DNA of 64,000 bases from positions 1 to 64,000 of the forward strand of contig JACZKE010000053.1 of the NCBI GenBank assembly GCA_014860225.1, given 5' to 3'. A program made the translations under genes and the position numbers. Source of the DNA: Desulfuromonadales bacterium. GTDB lineage: Bacteria; Desulfobacterota; Desulfuromonadia; Desulfuromonadales; BM103. Positions 17,307-25,055 of the stretch are shown here, piece by piece; within the stretch, counting starts at the first letter, position 1; each line of letters starts with the position of its first letter. The notes beneath the pieces were generated by a model, which did not search any database, was not told the DNA's origin, and was given only the letters and a program-made list of their open reading frames with translations.

Positions 17307-17658
17307 GCAGCAAACAGGCGACCCGCACGGCGAGAATATGTTCTTAGGCGAACTTTACGCCCGCTGGCTTTGCGCTGAGACAGTTCCGGGAGAGACACCA
17401 GAGCAGAGCGCGGCATGGCGCGGGATCGGGCAGAGAGACTATGAGAGGACTTGGCCTACTGATGACGCAGTGTTATTGCAAGTCGCGTTTGACCACGCAA
17501 GGTCTGAAGGTGACACGCACGCAGCGAGCGCCGAGACTTGGCAAGCCGAACGCATGGCCGCTTATGTTTCTGGGAGTGTCTCACTTCTCTACGACATTGA
17601 AATCTTTGAACGCGCCGGACAAAAAAACATCGAACGAGAACAACAACCGGCCGAATGA
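17269..17658 (+). CDS. Hypothetical phage-type protein
   Basis: 129 residues from MNSSLVKRLAKLEQQ, with AAAGGAGG 8 nt before the ATG. It begins with a short coiled coil and continues with acidic and helical segments (TPEQSAAWRGIGQRDYERTW). It overlaps the upstream gene in another frame, typical of compact phage DNA. No function can be assigned. Confidence 0.65.
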   Translation: MNSSLVKRLAKLEQQTGDPHGENMFLGELYARWLCAETVPGETPEQSAAWRGIGQRDYERTWPTDDAVLLQVAFDHARSEGDTHAASAETWQAERMAAYVSGSVSLLYDIEIFERAGQKNIEREQQPAE

Positions 17659-17685
17659 GGCCCACCACCAAGGAGAAAACGACTT

Positions 17686-18339
17686 ATGAAACTCGCTGAC
17701 CCTTCACACATTATGCGGCAGGCCGATGCCCGAAACTGGGCACAGAAAAACCTCTTAGACCTTGAAAAAACGTTCACCGATGGAGCCGACATTCTCATGT
17801 CTGCCAGCTACCGGGATGCTATCAAAGCCATTTCTTCAGCAGCAGAAACAGCAGCGAGAAAATACTCCTCTGAAGTATTGCACAACAGTAAATTGACAGA
17901 TGAGGGCAAAGGGGAAGAGGCTGCAAAGATTGCTCTTGAGGTGCAGGACACCATTACAGCACAGCAAAAGGCGATTGACCGCATTACCGAAAAGATTGCA
18001 GCGGTTGAGGCAACAGTTATCACTGAGCAACCGGCAGGCGATCCGACACTAAACTATCTTCAACAGATGGAGATCCGGCAGCGGCTTGCAACCGTTCCAG
18101 ACTTAGAACTGAGGGTGCAATATGAAAGGGCTGTCAATGCCGGGGAGTTTTCCCCATTAGTTGAAGCCCTGGAAGCCGACCCTTTGCCGCGATACTTTGT
18201 CACCGACCAGACCAGAGCGCAGAGTAAGCACAATCGAGCAAAGACACTAAATCCGGCACAGGTGCAGCAGATTGAAAAACTTGTTAATGCAAGGGAGGCC
18301 TTGAGCCGATACACCTCAATCGTTAAGAGCCTTGTCTAA
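17686..18339 (+). CDS. Hypothetical coiled-coil protein, last gene of the element
   Basis: 217 residues, MKLADPSHIMRQADARNWAQKN onward, with AAGGAG before the ATG. Mostly helical; residues about 45-115 (AAETAARKYSSEVL, then ALEVQDTITAQQKAIDRITEKIAAVEA) look like a coiled coil. No known domain is recognised. It is followed by the terminator at 18369-18396. Confidence 0.65.
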   Translation: MKLADPSHIMRQADARNWAQKNLLDLEKTFTDGADILMSASYRDAIKAISSAAETAARKYSSEVLHNSKLTDEGKGEEAAKIALEVQDTITAQQKAIDRITEKIAAVEATVITEQPAGDPTLNYLQQMEIRQRLATVPDLELRVQYERAVNAGEFSPLVEALEADPLPRYFVTDQTRAQSKHNRAKTLNPAQVQQIEKLVNAREALSRYTSIVKSLV

Positions 18340-18368
18340 CCTGAACGCTTCACCATCGCAGCACAAGA

Positions 18369-18396
18369 GCCGCCTCAGAAATGGGGCGGTTTTTTA
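18369..18396 (+). terminator. Intrinsic terminator closing the element's gene series
   Basis: GCCGCCTC and GGGGCGG(T) pair around a short A-rich loop and are followed by six T. It lies about 30 bp after the last element gene. Confidence 0.65.
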
Positions 18397-18465
18397 GTGT
18401 CTACTTTTGTCTACTTTAGACTGCCGAAGAGATCCGCAACCGCCTGGGGCAATCCTGGGCCGTTT

Positions 18466-18567
18466 TTTAGTTTTGTCTGTCCCTAAAGAGATGAGCGGCT
18501 TTAGTTTTGTCAGTCCCTAAAGAGATTAGCGGCTTTAGTTTTGCAACACCCTAAAGAGAAATTTTTT
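18466..18567. repeat. Three tandem 34-bp repeats near the right end of the element
   Basis: The unit is TTTAGTTTTGTCNGTCCCTAAAGAGATNAGCGGC. Key A positions recur at 18469, 18503 and 18537, so the period is exactly 34 bp. Copy three diverges after CCCTAAAGAGA. No open frame uses it. It could be a set of protein-binding sites for integration or excision. Confidence 0.75.
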
Positions 18568-18581
18568 AGCTCAAAAAAAAC

Positions 18582-18603
18582 ACTTGTATCTCAACTTGTA
18601 TTT
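18582..18603 (+). repeat. Right arm-type repeat
   Basis: Exact copy of the 22 bp at 13284-13305 in the same orientation, 63 bp inside the right attachment site. It supports both the element boundaries and integrase binding at both arms. Confidence 0.75.
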
Positions 18604-18622
18604 TTCGTGAATTTCAGACAAG

Positions 18623-18660
18623 AAAACAGGCACCTGGAAATAACCATAAGTACCTGTTTT
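18623..18660 (-). terminator. Element-borne terminator of tRNA-Val(CAC)
   Basis: AAAACAGGCAC (18623-18633) pairs with GTACCTGTTTT (18650-18660) with one G-T pair, and a U-run follows on the minus strand. It replaces the displaced terminator at 13038-13102, so the tRNA remains properly terminated after insertion. Confidence 0.65.
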
Positions 18661-18665
18661 TATTG

Positions 18666-18740
18666 TGGTGCAGGTAGCTGGGATTGAACCAGCGACCCTC
18701 CGCGTGTGAGGCGGATGCTCTCCCGCTGAGCTATACCTGC
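18666..18740 (-). tRNA. tRNA-Val (anticodon CAC), right attachment site
   Basis: The acceptor GCAGGTA pairs with TACCTGC, and the anticodon stem TCCGC/GCGGA holds loop CTCACAC, giving CAC. The T arm is GCTGG/CCAGC. CCA is encoded at 18666-18668. Its 3' 48 nt came with the integrative element, the 5' part is resident. Confidence 0.94.
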
Positions 18741-18862
18741 ATTATGTATGAAGCAGAACCGCTTGAAGCGGAGAATTTTTATAACAACTACCCGCTAAGC
18801 TGTCAATCGGTTTCTGGTAGCAGGGGGTCGGGAACTGGCAAAACCAGCCTCAGCCTCCAGCC

Positions 18863-19405
18863 TCAGGATTCTATCCCCACCCTCGCCTGCTGACCGGCAT
18901 TATAATAATGCTTGATCTCGCGCATTTCAGTCACCAGGTCGGCCAGTTCAACAATCTCCGGGTGAACATTACGTCCGGTAATAACCAGTTCCGTGTGCTC
19001 AGGTTTGCTGCGAATCATCTCTTTGACAGCCTCAAGCTCCACCAGGTCGAAATCAACAGCGCAGTTCAATTCATCGAGCACGACCAGATCGTAATTACCA
19101 CTGGACACCAGAGCCCTGGCACGTGCAAAGGCTTCCTGAGCCAGCTGCCTGTCCACATGCGTCTGCTTGCCTTGCTTGACGAATTGGGGCCGACCGACCT
19201 GTTCGATGGTCAACTGGTCGCTAAATTGCTTCGCTGATTCGAGTTCGCCATAAACAGTCTGACCTTTCATGAATTGCATAACGTAAATACGCAAACCGTG
19301 CCCCAGAGCCCGAAACACAAGGCCTAATGACGCAGTCGTTTTGCCTTTGCCGTTGCCGGTATAAACCTGAACCAATCCTCTAGTGAGCTTATGTTCTTCT
19401 GTCAT
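18863..19405 (-). CDS. cobO: Cob(I)yrinic acid a,c-diamide adenosyltransferase
   Basis: Adds the adenosyl group to cobalamin precursors using ATP. From MTEEHKLTRGLVQVYTGNG it has 180 residues. The P-loop TGNGKGKTTAS is at about 16-26, and DLVVLDELNCAVDFDLV and ITGRNVHPEIVELADLVTEM are the CobO/BtuR motifs. GGGA lies 6 nt before the chosen ATG; two ATGs upstream are alternatives. It is 45 bp after the HD-domain gene. Confidence 0.93.
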   Translation of the reverse strand: MTEEHKLTRGLVQVYTGNGKGKTTASLGLVFRALGHGLRIYVMQFMKGQTVYGELESAKQFSDQLTIEQVGRPQFVKQGKQTHVDRQLAQEAFARARALVSSGNYDLVVLDELNCAVDFDLVELEAVKEMIRSKPEHTELVITGRNVHPEIVELADLVTEMREIKHYYNAGQQARVGIES

Positions 19406-19450
19406 CAGCATTTCCCATGCATGAACTGCGGGCAAACTCGCGACGGAATA

Positions 19451-19993
19451 TCATTTATGGTCTTGGCGATTATTTAAAAAGAGTTGACGGGCCATTTGCA
19501 ACCCCGGCTCAGTGACCATGTGCTTCTGCAGAATACATTCTACCTGCTCGGCACTCCTGTAAGACAAAACGTCAGAAAAATTCACCAGTGCATCGGCATC
19601 CCAGATAATGCGAAACTCTGGGGATTCAACGGCGCGTGCTGTGTGATGATTGCCGACGATCTCAGCAACCAGCGTTATGAATGCGAGATCGGCATCAAGT
19701 TCAGTGAGGATTGCAACAGCAACCGGTGGGCCCTCAAGCTCCTGCCAGTTGCCGGCACTGGAACCATGTTTGCGTTCTGCTTCATGAATACCGATATCGT
19801 GCAGACAGGCAGACGTTAAAGTCAGCACCGGATCAGCATCGATGAAAGTCAGCAATTCCTCGGCATAACGGCAGACTTGCAAAGCATGATCAATGCGTTT
19901 TTGATCGTCGCCAAAGTAGTGCTCCATGGCAGCACGAACCTTGGCGAGAAACTGTTTCTGTTCAGAAGTTGGTTTGACAAGGAGGTTGAACAT
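19451..19993 (-). CDS. HD-domain phosphohydrolase family protein
   Basis: 180 residues. Metal-site residues fit the HD superfamily: H36 in RIDHALQVCRYAEELL, the HD doublet in SACLHDIGIHEAER (about 65-66) and NHHTARAVESPEF (about 115), with a later Asp in IIWDADALVNFSD. The substrate, possibly a nucleotide, is unknown. It lies between cobO and the ferredoxin-like gene on the same strand. Confidence 0.82.
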   Translation of the reverse strand: MFNLLVKPTSEQKQFLAKVRAAMEHYFGDDQKRIDHALQVCRYAEELLTFIDADPVLTLTSACLHDIGIHEAERKHGSSAGNWQELEGPPVAVAILTELDADLAFITLVAEIVGNHHTARAVESPEFRIIWDADALVNFSDVLSYRSAEQVECILQKHMVTEPGLQMARQLFLNNRQDHK

Positions 19994-20039
19994 ATCAGAC
20001 TGCCTTCACAAGAGACGAAGTAAGATGCCCAGGGAATCT

Positions 20040-20816
20040 CTATTTCCTGTCGCCACGAATACCGATACAAACCGTTTCAAAAGGGATGTCACGACCGCTG
20101 TCGGCAATTGCCTGTTTGGCCATGAAGACAAGCCCGTTGCAGCAAGGAACTTCCATATGAACCACGGTCAGGCTTTTGATGTTGCTCTGCGTGATCATCG
20201 CGGTCAATTTCTCAACATAAGGTTCCGTGTTGTCGAGTTTCGGGCAGGCAATCGCCAGCGCCTTGCCTTTAAGCAGGTCTTCCTGAAAATCAGCATAGGC
20301 GAAAGGTGCGCAGTCGGCAGCGAGGAGCACATCGGCATTCTGGAAAAAAGGTGCGGTCGGTGGAACAAGGTGCAGCTGAACCGGCCATTGCGCCAGCTGT
20401 GAAGGACGTGAGGCAACGTCACCCGCCGTGTCGGCAGACGGCTCGTTGAAACTCATCGACCGGGCCGAAGGACAACCACCTGCTGCGGGCGCTGCAAAGC
20501 TCTTCACTGCCGCGGAGGGACAACCGCCTGCGACCGGGACAGCCGGGCCGTCATGATGGGGCAGCGGTTCGCGACGGATCTCCTTGAGATGATCGTGCAC
20601 GGCAACCTCATCGTACTCATCTGCTTCGCGTTCTTCAACGGTAATCGCGCCGAGCGGACAATCGCCGAGACAGGCCCCCAGGCCATCACAGAGGTTATCG
20701 GCAAGCAGCCTGGCCTTGCCGTCGATGATCTGGATTGCACCTTCAGCACATGAGGGCACGCATTCACCGCAACCGTTGCATTTCTCTTCGTCAATCCTGA
20801 CCATTTGCCGAATCAT
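20040..20816 (-). CDS. Ferredoxin-like 4Fe-4S protein
   Basis: 258 residues. N-terminal cluster motifs are C13-x2-C16-x2-C19-x3-C23 and C43-x5-C49-x3-C53-P. Two GGCPSA motifs (about 97 and 112) and a late VPCCNG follow, so further Cys may bind a cluster. It is an electron carrier or a sensor-type protein; the partner is unknown. A perfect CTTGAC-N4-GTCAAG palindrome lies 77 bp upstream, and a Crp/Fnr regulator and a YgbA-like gene are neighbours. This resembles HcpR-controlled ferredoxin genes of related anaerobes and suggests a nitrosative-stress role. Confidence 0.85.
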   Translation of the reverse strand: MIRQMVRIDEEKCNGCGECVPSCAEGAIQIIDGKARLLADNLCDGLGACLGDCPLGAITVEEREADEYDEVAVHDHLKEIRREPLPHHDGPAVPVAGGCPSAAVKSFAAPAAGGCPSARSMSFNEPSADTAGDVASRPSQLAQWPVQLHLVPPTAPFFQNADVLLAADCAPFAYADFQEDLLKGKALAIACPKLDNTEPYVEKLTAMITQSNIKSLTVVHMEVPCCNGLVFMAKQAIADSGRDIPFETVCIGIRGDRK

Positions 20817-20892
20817 AAGCCGTCTCCTATAAATGATGCCGCTGAAATTTGTCTTTGCAAGGTCGACTTTAACCGCTCTCGCCCCAGTCAGC

Positions 20893-20908
20893 CTTGACCA
20901 GAGTCAAG
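20893..20908. promoter_or_regulatory. Candidate HcpR/Fnr-family operator
   Basis: A perfect palindrome, CTTGAC CAGA GTCAAG. The form TTGAC-N4-GTCAA is that of Crp/Fnr-family sites. It lies between the ygbA-like stop and the ferredoxin-like start, 77 bp upstream of the latter. The likely binder is the regulator encoded at 21556-22233. Confidence 0.55.
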
Positions 20909-20911
20909 CGA

Positions 20912-21292
20912 CTAGAAAAAATAATGCCAGAGCAAATCCAGCCTGCCGCGCCTGATCAGATACTGCCCGGAAAAGCGCATGATTTCACGCACCTTTTGTC
21001 GATATTCCGGCTTGTAACAGTGCACTGGGCAATGTTTGCAGACTGGTTTGTCATCGAGCGGACAGCACAGTCGACGTTGCATGGCATAGAGCAGAAATTC
21101 GCGGCATTCTTTGCAGACAGGATGTTTTTTCAGCGACAGGGCTTGCAACTCAGGCTCAGTAGTCGTGATGCTTAACTTGGCGCCTTCATGTTTCACGCGA
21201 CAGTAGACCTCGGTAAACTGCAGCAACACCTTGAGATCTTTGATCTCTTTACGGGTCAATGGCTGAGTTGTGCTATTCAAGTTGTCATTCAT
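20912..21292 (-). CDS. YgbA-like nitric-oxide-response protein
   Basis: 126 residues. The Cys-rich core KHPVCKECREFLLYAMQRRLCCPLDDKPVCKHCPVHCYKPEYRQKVREIMRFSG matches the YgbA_NO family (nitrous oxide-stimulated promoter), which in enterobacteria is NO-induced. About seven Cys and one His could bind zinc or iron. It lies downstream of a Crp/Fnr regulator on the same strand, separated by the 14-bp arrays at 21312-21552, which fall in its leader. Confidence 0.85.
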   Translation of the reverse strand: MNDNLNSTTQPLTRKEIKDLKVLLQFTEVYCRVKHEGAKLSITTTEPELQALSLKKHPVCKECREFLLYAMQRRLCCPLDDKPVCKHCPVHCYKPEYRQKVREIMRFSGQYLIRRGRLDLLWHYFF

Positions 21293-21311
21293 GGTGACTT
21301 AACGGTCTATA

Positions 21312-21366
21312 AATCCGTGACAAGGAATCCGTGACAAGGAATCCGTGATAAAGAATCCGTGACGCG
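21312..21366. repeat. Tandem array A, four 14-bp units AATCCGTGACAAGG
   Basis: Units start at 21312, 21326, 21340 and 21354; the third and fourth diverge. They start 20 bp upstream of the ygbA-like ATG. Rotated, the unit is CCGTGACAAGGAAT, related in inverted orientation to the unit of the adjacent array at 21371. Confidence 0.85.
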
Positions 21367-21370
21367 TGAC

Positions 21371-21552
21371 GGCCCTTTCATCACGTCCCTTTCATCACGT
21401 CCCTTTCATCACGTCCCTTTCATCACGTCCCTTTCATCACGGCCCTTTCATCACGGCCCTTTCATCACGTCCCTTTCATCACGGCCCTTTCATCACGGCC
21501 CTTTCATCACGGCCCTTTCATCACGGCCCTTTCATCACGGCCCTTTCATCAC
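21371..21552. repeat. Tandem array B, thirteen 14-bp units G(T/G)CCCTTTCATCAC
   Basis: Thirteen contiguous units of exactly 14 bp without spacers. Eight read GGCCC and five GTCCC (units 2-5 and 8); no other differences are seen. It ends 3 bp before the 3' end of the Crp/Fnr regulator gene. On the coding strand the unit is CCGTGATGAAAGGG, sharing 10 of 14 positions with CCGTGATAAAGAAT of array A read on the other strand. Confidence 0.92.
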
Positions 21553-21555
21553 TCC

Positions 21556-22233
21556 TCACCCCTCCTTGCACTTCTCGGCAAGTTCCTGCAGACGATCGAA
21601 ATCCAGGATCTCTACCGATTTACCGGTAACAGTAATCAGATCATCCTCGGAGAGTTTACGCAGGGTGCGTGAAAGTGTTTCACTGACCGTACCCAGGTTT
21701 GAGGCCAGCTGGGTTTTGGAGATCGGCAATACAACGGTCTGTTTTGTGCCATGTGAAAGGTCCATCAGGTAACGCGCAAGACGCGAGGGTACATCCTTAA
21801 AAGTAAGTTCCTCGATCTGGTTAGCAAACTGGCGAAGGAATCTGGACAGACCGGCGATCATGTTGATGGCGATCCGGCCATTGTTCATCAACAGGCCTAG
21901 AAATCCGTCCTTAGGTAAAAAGAGCAGCATGGAAGTCTGTAACGGTTCAGCATACGCAGGATACAACCCATCACCGAAAATTGCCGCCTCTGCAAATGTT
22001 CCTCCGGGATGGATGACGTGCAGAATCCGTTCTTTACCGTCTGGAGAAAGTTTGTAGACTTTCACCTTGCCATCCAGCACCATAAAAAAACCGGCGGCCT
22101 CTTCCCCGTCGGAAAAGAGCAGCTCACCGCGCGGATGTTCGCGGATGCGGGCAATGCCCAGCAGGGCATCAAGATCTGATTCGGAAAGGCCTGCAAAAAA
22201 AGGGCTGTTTTTCAGGATTTGACGATAGTTCAT
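21556..22233 (-). CDS. Crp/Fnr-family regulator, HcpR/Dnr-like
   Basis: 225 residues. A cyclic-nucleotide-type sensor domain spans about 10-125 (GELLFSDGEEAAGFFMVLDGKVKVYKLSPDGKE), then a long dimer helix, then a C-terminal winged helix (ISKTQLASNLGTVSETLSRTLRKL, about 170-195). No N-terminal Fnr-type Cys cluster is present, so it does not sense oxygen by that route. Neighbouring YgbA-like and ferredoxin-like genes, plus the palindrome at 20893, suggest control of a nitrosative-stress set. The name HcpR is inference. Confidence 0.85.
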   Translation of the reverse strand: MNYRQILKNSPFFAGLSESDLDALLGIARIREHPRGELLFSDGEEAAGFFMVLDGKVKVYKLSPDGKERILHVIHPGGTFAEAAIFGDGLYPAYAEPLQTSMLLFLPKDGFLGLLMNNGRIAINMIAGLSRFLRQFANQIEELTFKDVPSRLARYLMDLSHGTKQTVVLPISKTQLASNLGTVSETLSRTLRKLSEDDLITVTGKSVEILDFDRLQELAEKCKEG

Positions 22234-22302
22234 GATGCACCATTGGCTGGAGAAGAAAAACTTGCTCAGTCATTCTAAACATATTGGCAGCCTTTGCAAA
22301 GA

Positions 22303-22328
22303 GCTATCGACTTTAGCTATCGACTTTA
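22303..22328. repeat. 13-bp direct repeat upstream of regulator gene
   Basis: AGCTATCGACTTT occurs twice in tandem. It lies about 70-95 bp before the Crp/Fnr regulator start and may be an operator or chance duplication. Confidence 0.5.
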
Positions 22329-22412
22329 ACGATCGTAATAAGTCAGCCCGCTCAAAACCGAAAGGCCTTCAATTATAAGCATTCCTGTTCCAGCAAGTGA
22401 CCATAACGTCGG

Positions 22413-25055
22413 TTATTGTACAAGAACGGTTCTGACCTCACTCTGGGTCTCAGCACCACGACTGTCTCTGGCGACGATCTTCCAATAGTATGTCGTCCCT
22501 GATATCAGGCCATTGACTGTTATCGACTGAGCCTCCGCCGGCAACACTACACCACCGTCATCGACCGGGCTGTCATCACCACCACCCCCGCCACCGCAGG
22601 CAGCTATAGTCAGCAACAGACCTGAGAAAACAAGCACCAAAGCAAGATTGCGTCGCCGCCGTGTCAGACCAGGGATCAGGGTTCCTAACAGCAGGCAACA
22701 GGCACTTAACGCAACAGCCTGAACGGTCTCGACTTCCCGTGTTGTCGCTGAAGAGAAGTCAGCATTAGGAGAATATACAAGGAACTGGGCGACTGTATCA
22801 CCATCAGCATCGCTGGCCGGCAGCCAACTGAACGTTACGCTGTCGCCAACCGTTGCTCCATTTACAGGCGCCAGCGATTGTGGTGGCATTGGCGGCGTAT
22901 TGCCTGTGCCAGACAGGAAGACGGTCGCACGTTCATCACCGGTTGCATCAGAAAGGATATCGAGACTCCCTGTGAAATTTCCGGGAAGAGTCGGAGCGAA
23001 GCGGACATCAACGGTACAGACCTCAGCGGTAAGCAAAACTCTACCGCTGCAGGCATCGCTGATAACAGAAAAGGGGGGTTTTACAAGATTGGTATCAACC
23101 TCTCCGAGCGTCAATAGCGAATCGCCAACATTCTGCACCCAGATACTGGCCGAATCAGTGGCCCCGGGAGTGATTTGGGAGAAGATGACCATCCCATCGG
23201 TCTCCGGACTGATCGAGTCGGTGACGGAGATGGCCTTTCGTCCTTCCAGACTGCCGATCCCGGTCAGATCGAGCGTCACTCGTTCACGTTCAATAACATT
23301 GGAGAGTACCGCCAGACTACCGGCAAAGCTTCCTTCAGCCGTCGGAGCGAAGTTGACTCCGATACTGCAGCTCTCTCCAGCATCCAGTCGCATGCCGCTG
23401 CACGAATCACTGGTTACTGAGAACGGCGCTGCGACCGAGCTGTCATCAACCACACCGAGCAACAAGGGCAAGCTGCCGGAGTTGCGTACGGATACCGTAG
23501 CGGAAGCGATAGTTTGCGGTGGGATTTCTCCGAAAGCAATCAGGCCGTCAGTTTCAGGACTGATCGAGTCAGTCACTGAAATATCCTGTTGACCACTCAG
23601 GTAGTTGAATGCTGCCAGGGAATCAATCAGTCCGAACCCGTACACATTATCCGCTCCAACCGCTCCGAGATCAGTCGCCGACTGCTTGAGCGCTGTTTCA
23701 ATCGCATCGACCGAAACGCCAGGAAAAGCACTCAGCAACAGGGCCATGACACCACTGACATGTGAAGTTGAGAAAGAGGTCCCGCTAACCTGGGCATAGG
23801 AAAATGGAAAGGCACCACCAGCGGTCAGATCGCTCGTCCAGACCAGGAAACCGGGAGCAACGACTTCCGGATAAATCGTACCGTCACAGGCAGAGGGCCC
23901 ACGCGCACTGAAATCACTGATCAAAGTCGTAGACAAGAAAGTGCCGACTGATCCGACGGCGAAACTTTCCGGATAGTTAGCCGGAGCAACACTGGAACTT
24001 GTGCTCGGTCCGGTATTGCCGGCGGCAAAGACAACAGCAATTCCTGCTGCTTTCAATACCTGGATATCAGCCTGAAACTCTCTGGACAGGGTATTACAGA
24101 CATCGGTAGAGGTCTCAAAAGCCCAGGAGTTATTTACGATGTCCGGAGCATCGTCGGTGTTCGGGTTATCGTCCGGATCGAGCAGCCACTGGAAGCCGGC
24201 ATGGATGGCGCTATTCGAAGCCAACCCGTTGTCAGCGAATATTTTCACTCCAATCCATTCAGCATCGGGCGCAACACCGATGTAGGTGCCATCGTTATTA
24301 CCGCCAAGGACCAGACCTGCAACCTGAGTCCCGTGACCATTAAGATCCGTTGGCACAGCAGGATGTTCTCCATTGGGATCGTACCAGCTGTTGGTTCCAC
24401 TACGCCAGCGTTCTCCCAGATCTGCATGGTTGACATCGACACCACTATCGACGATGGCCACCGTGGTTCCTTGACCGGCATAGCCAAGGGCCCATAGGCT
24501 TGGGGCTTTAACCTGGTCGATATTCGGCTCTGCCGGGCCTGAAGCCTGGCTCATGACAACTTCTGGTATCTCGACAACCTGATCAAGGACAAGTGACTCC
24601 ACTTCCGGCAGTCGGGAGATTTCTTCGATCAATGCAGGTTTAGCCAGAAAAGCCGTGCCGTTTATCAACCAGAGATCTTTGTACCTGGAAACCCCGTGGT
24701 AATCGAGCAGACTTTTAAGGGACTGTTGACTATGCTTCGCTCGTGATTTGAGCGTATGAACCAGATTCGCTCGACCCTGTGCCCGAAGGTATCCCTTCTT
24801 GCGCGTTGGAACGGCAAGAGCCTGAACAGCTACAGAATCTTTCATCCGAACGATAATCGGAATCATTTCATCAGGATCGGCAAAAACAAGTTTATTCTGC
24901 AGCATGGTGTCAATTGAGGCCGCAGTAGCTGATGTAGTCGGAAACGGGAGCAGAAAGAGTCCCACGAAGACCGACAGGATTATTCTCAAACATATATAAT
25001 TCATGCGCCGATATCCCAGGAAAGATATAAAGATAGATGTCTGTTTACAGGGCAT
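22413..25055 (-). CDS. Secreted subtilase (S8) with choice-of-anchor repeats and internal lipobox-like segment
   Basis: 880 residues. A signal peptide is present; a second start at 25004 (MNYICLRIILSVFVG) gives a cleaner one. An I9-type propeptide is followed by the S8 domain with Asp in VAIVDSGVD (about 202), His in NGHGTQVAG (about 243) and Ser in SGTSFSTSHVSG (about 425). Two ISVTDSISPETDG repeats of the HYDIN/ASPM type follow. The last domain is a fibronectin type III-like fold split by a block with two hydrophobic spans around TRRRR, ending LLLTIAACGGGGGG (about 765-820). It is probably an exported protease with unusual anchoring. Confidence 0.88.
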   Translation of the reverse strand: MPCKQTSIFISFLGYRRMNYICLRIILSVFVGLFLLPFPTTSATAASIDTMLQNKLVFADPDEMIPIIVRMKDSVAVQALAVPTRKKGYLRAQGRANLVHTLKSRAKHSQQSLKSLLDYHGVSRYKDLWLINGTAFLAKPALIEEISRLPEVESLVLDQVVEIPEVVMSQASGPAEPNIDQVKAPSLWALGYAGQGTTVAIVDSGVDVNHADLGERWRSGTNSWYDPNGEHPAVPTDLNGHGTQVAGLVLGGNNDGTYIGVAPDAEWIGVKIFADNGLASNSAIHAGFQWLLDPDDNPNTDDAPDIVNNSWAFETSTDVCNTLSREFQADIQVLKAAGIAVVFAAGNTGPSTSSSVAPANYPESFAVGSVGTFLSTTLISDFSARGPSACDGTIYPEVVAPGFLVWTSDLTAGGAFPFSYAQVSGTSFSTSHVSGVMALLLSAFPGVSVDAIETALKQSATDLGAVGADNVYGFGLIDSLAAFNYLSGQQDISVTDSISPETDGLIAFGEIPPQTIASATVSVRNSGSLPLLLGVVDDSSVAAPFSVTSDSCSGMRLDAGESCSIGVNFAPTAEGSFAGSLAVLSNVIERERVTLDLTGIGSLEGRKAISVTDSISPETDGMVIFSQITPGATDSASIWVQNVGDSLLTLGEVDTNLVKPPFSVISDACSGRVLLTAEVCTVDVRFAPTLPGNFTGSLDILSDATGDERATVFLSGTGNTPPMPPQSLAPVNGATVGDSVTFSWLPASDADGDTVAQFLVYSPNADFSSATTREVETVQAVALSACCLLLGTLIPGLTRRRRNLALVLVFSGLLLTIAACGGGGGGDDSPVDDGGVVLPAEAQSITVNGLISGTTYYWKIVARDSRGAETQSEVRTVLVQ

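Larger units (their letters stand above)
13110..18713. mobile_element. 5.6 kb integrative element in tRNA-Val(CAC)
   Basis: A tyrosine integrase gene sits at one end. The element is flanked by a direct repeat of the 3' part of tRNA-Val(CAC): 13110-13157 and 18666-18713, 48 nt with two differences. The two differences are a compensatory base-pair change in the T stem, so the incoming element supplied a functional variant 3' end and the resident end was pushed 5556 bp away. Identical 22-bp arm-type repeats occur just inside each end. Genes run rightward: integrase, small proteins, AlpA-like, winged-helix protein with iterons, phage-type small proteins. Terminase, capsid and conjugation genes are absent, so it could be a phage satellite or a replicating integrative plasmid. 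Confidence 0.85.

Noticed and set aside
21371-21552. Possible CRISPR array
   Set aside because: Units are 14 bp and contiguous, with no spacers and no cas genes.
21359-21772. Two plus-strand frames with repeated Ser-Arg-Pro-Phe-His-His units
   Set aside because: They are translations of the 14-bp array continuing antisense into the regulator gene; no ribosome site.
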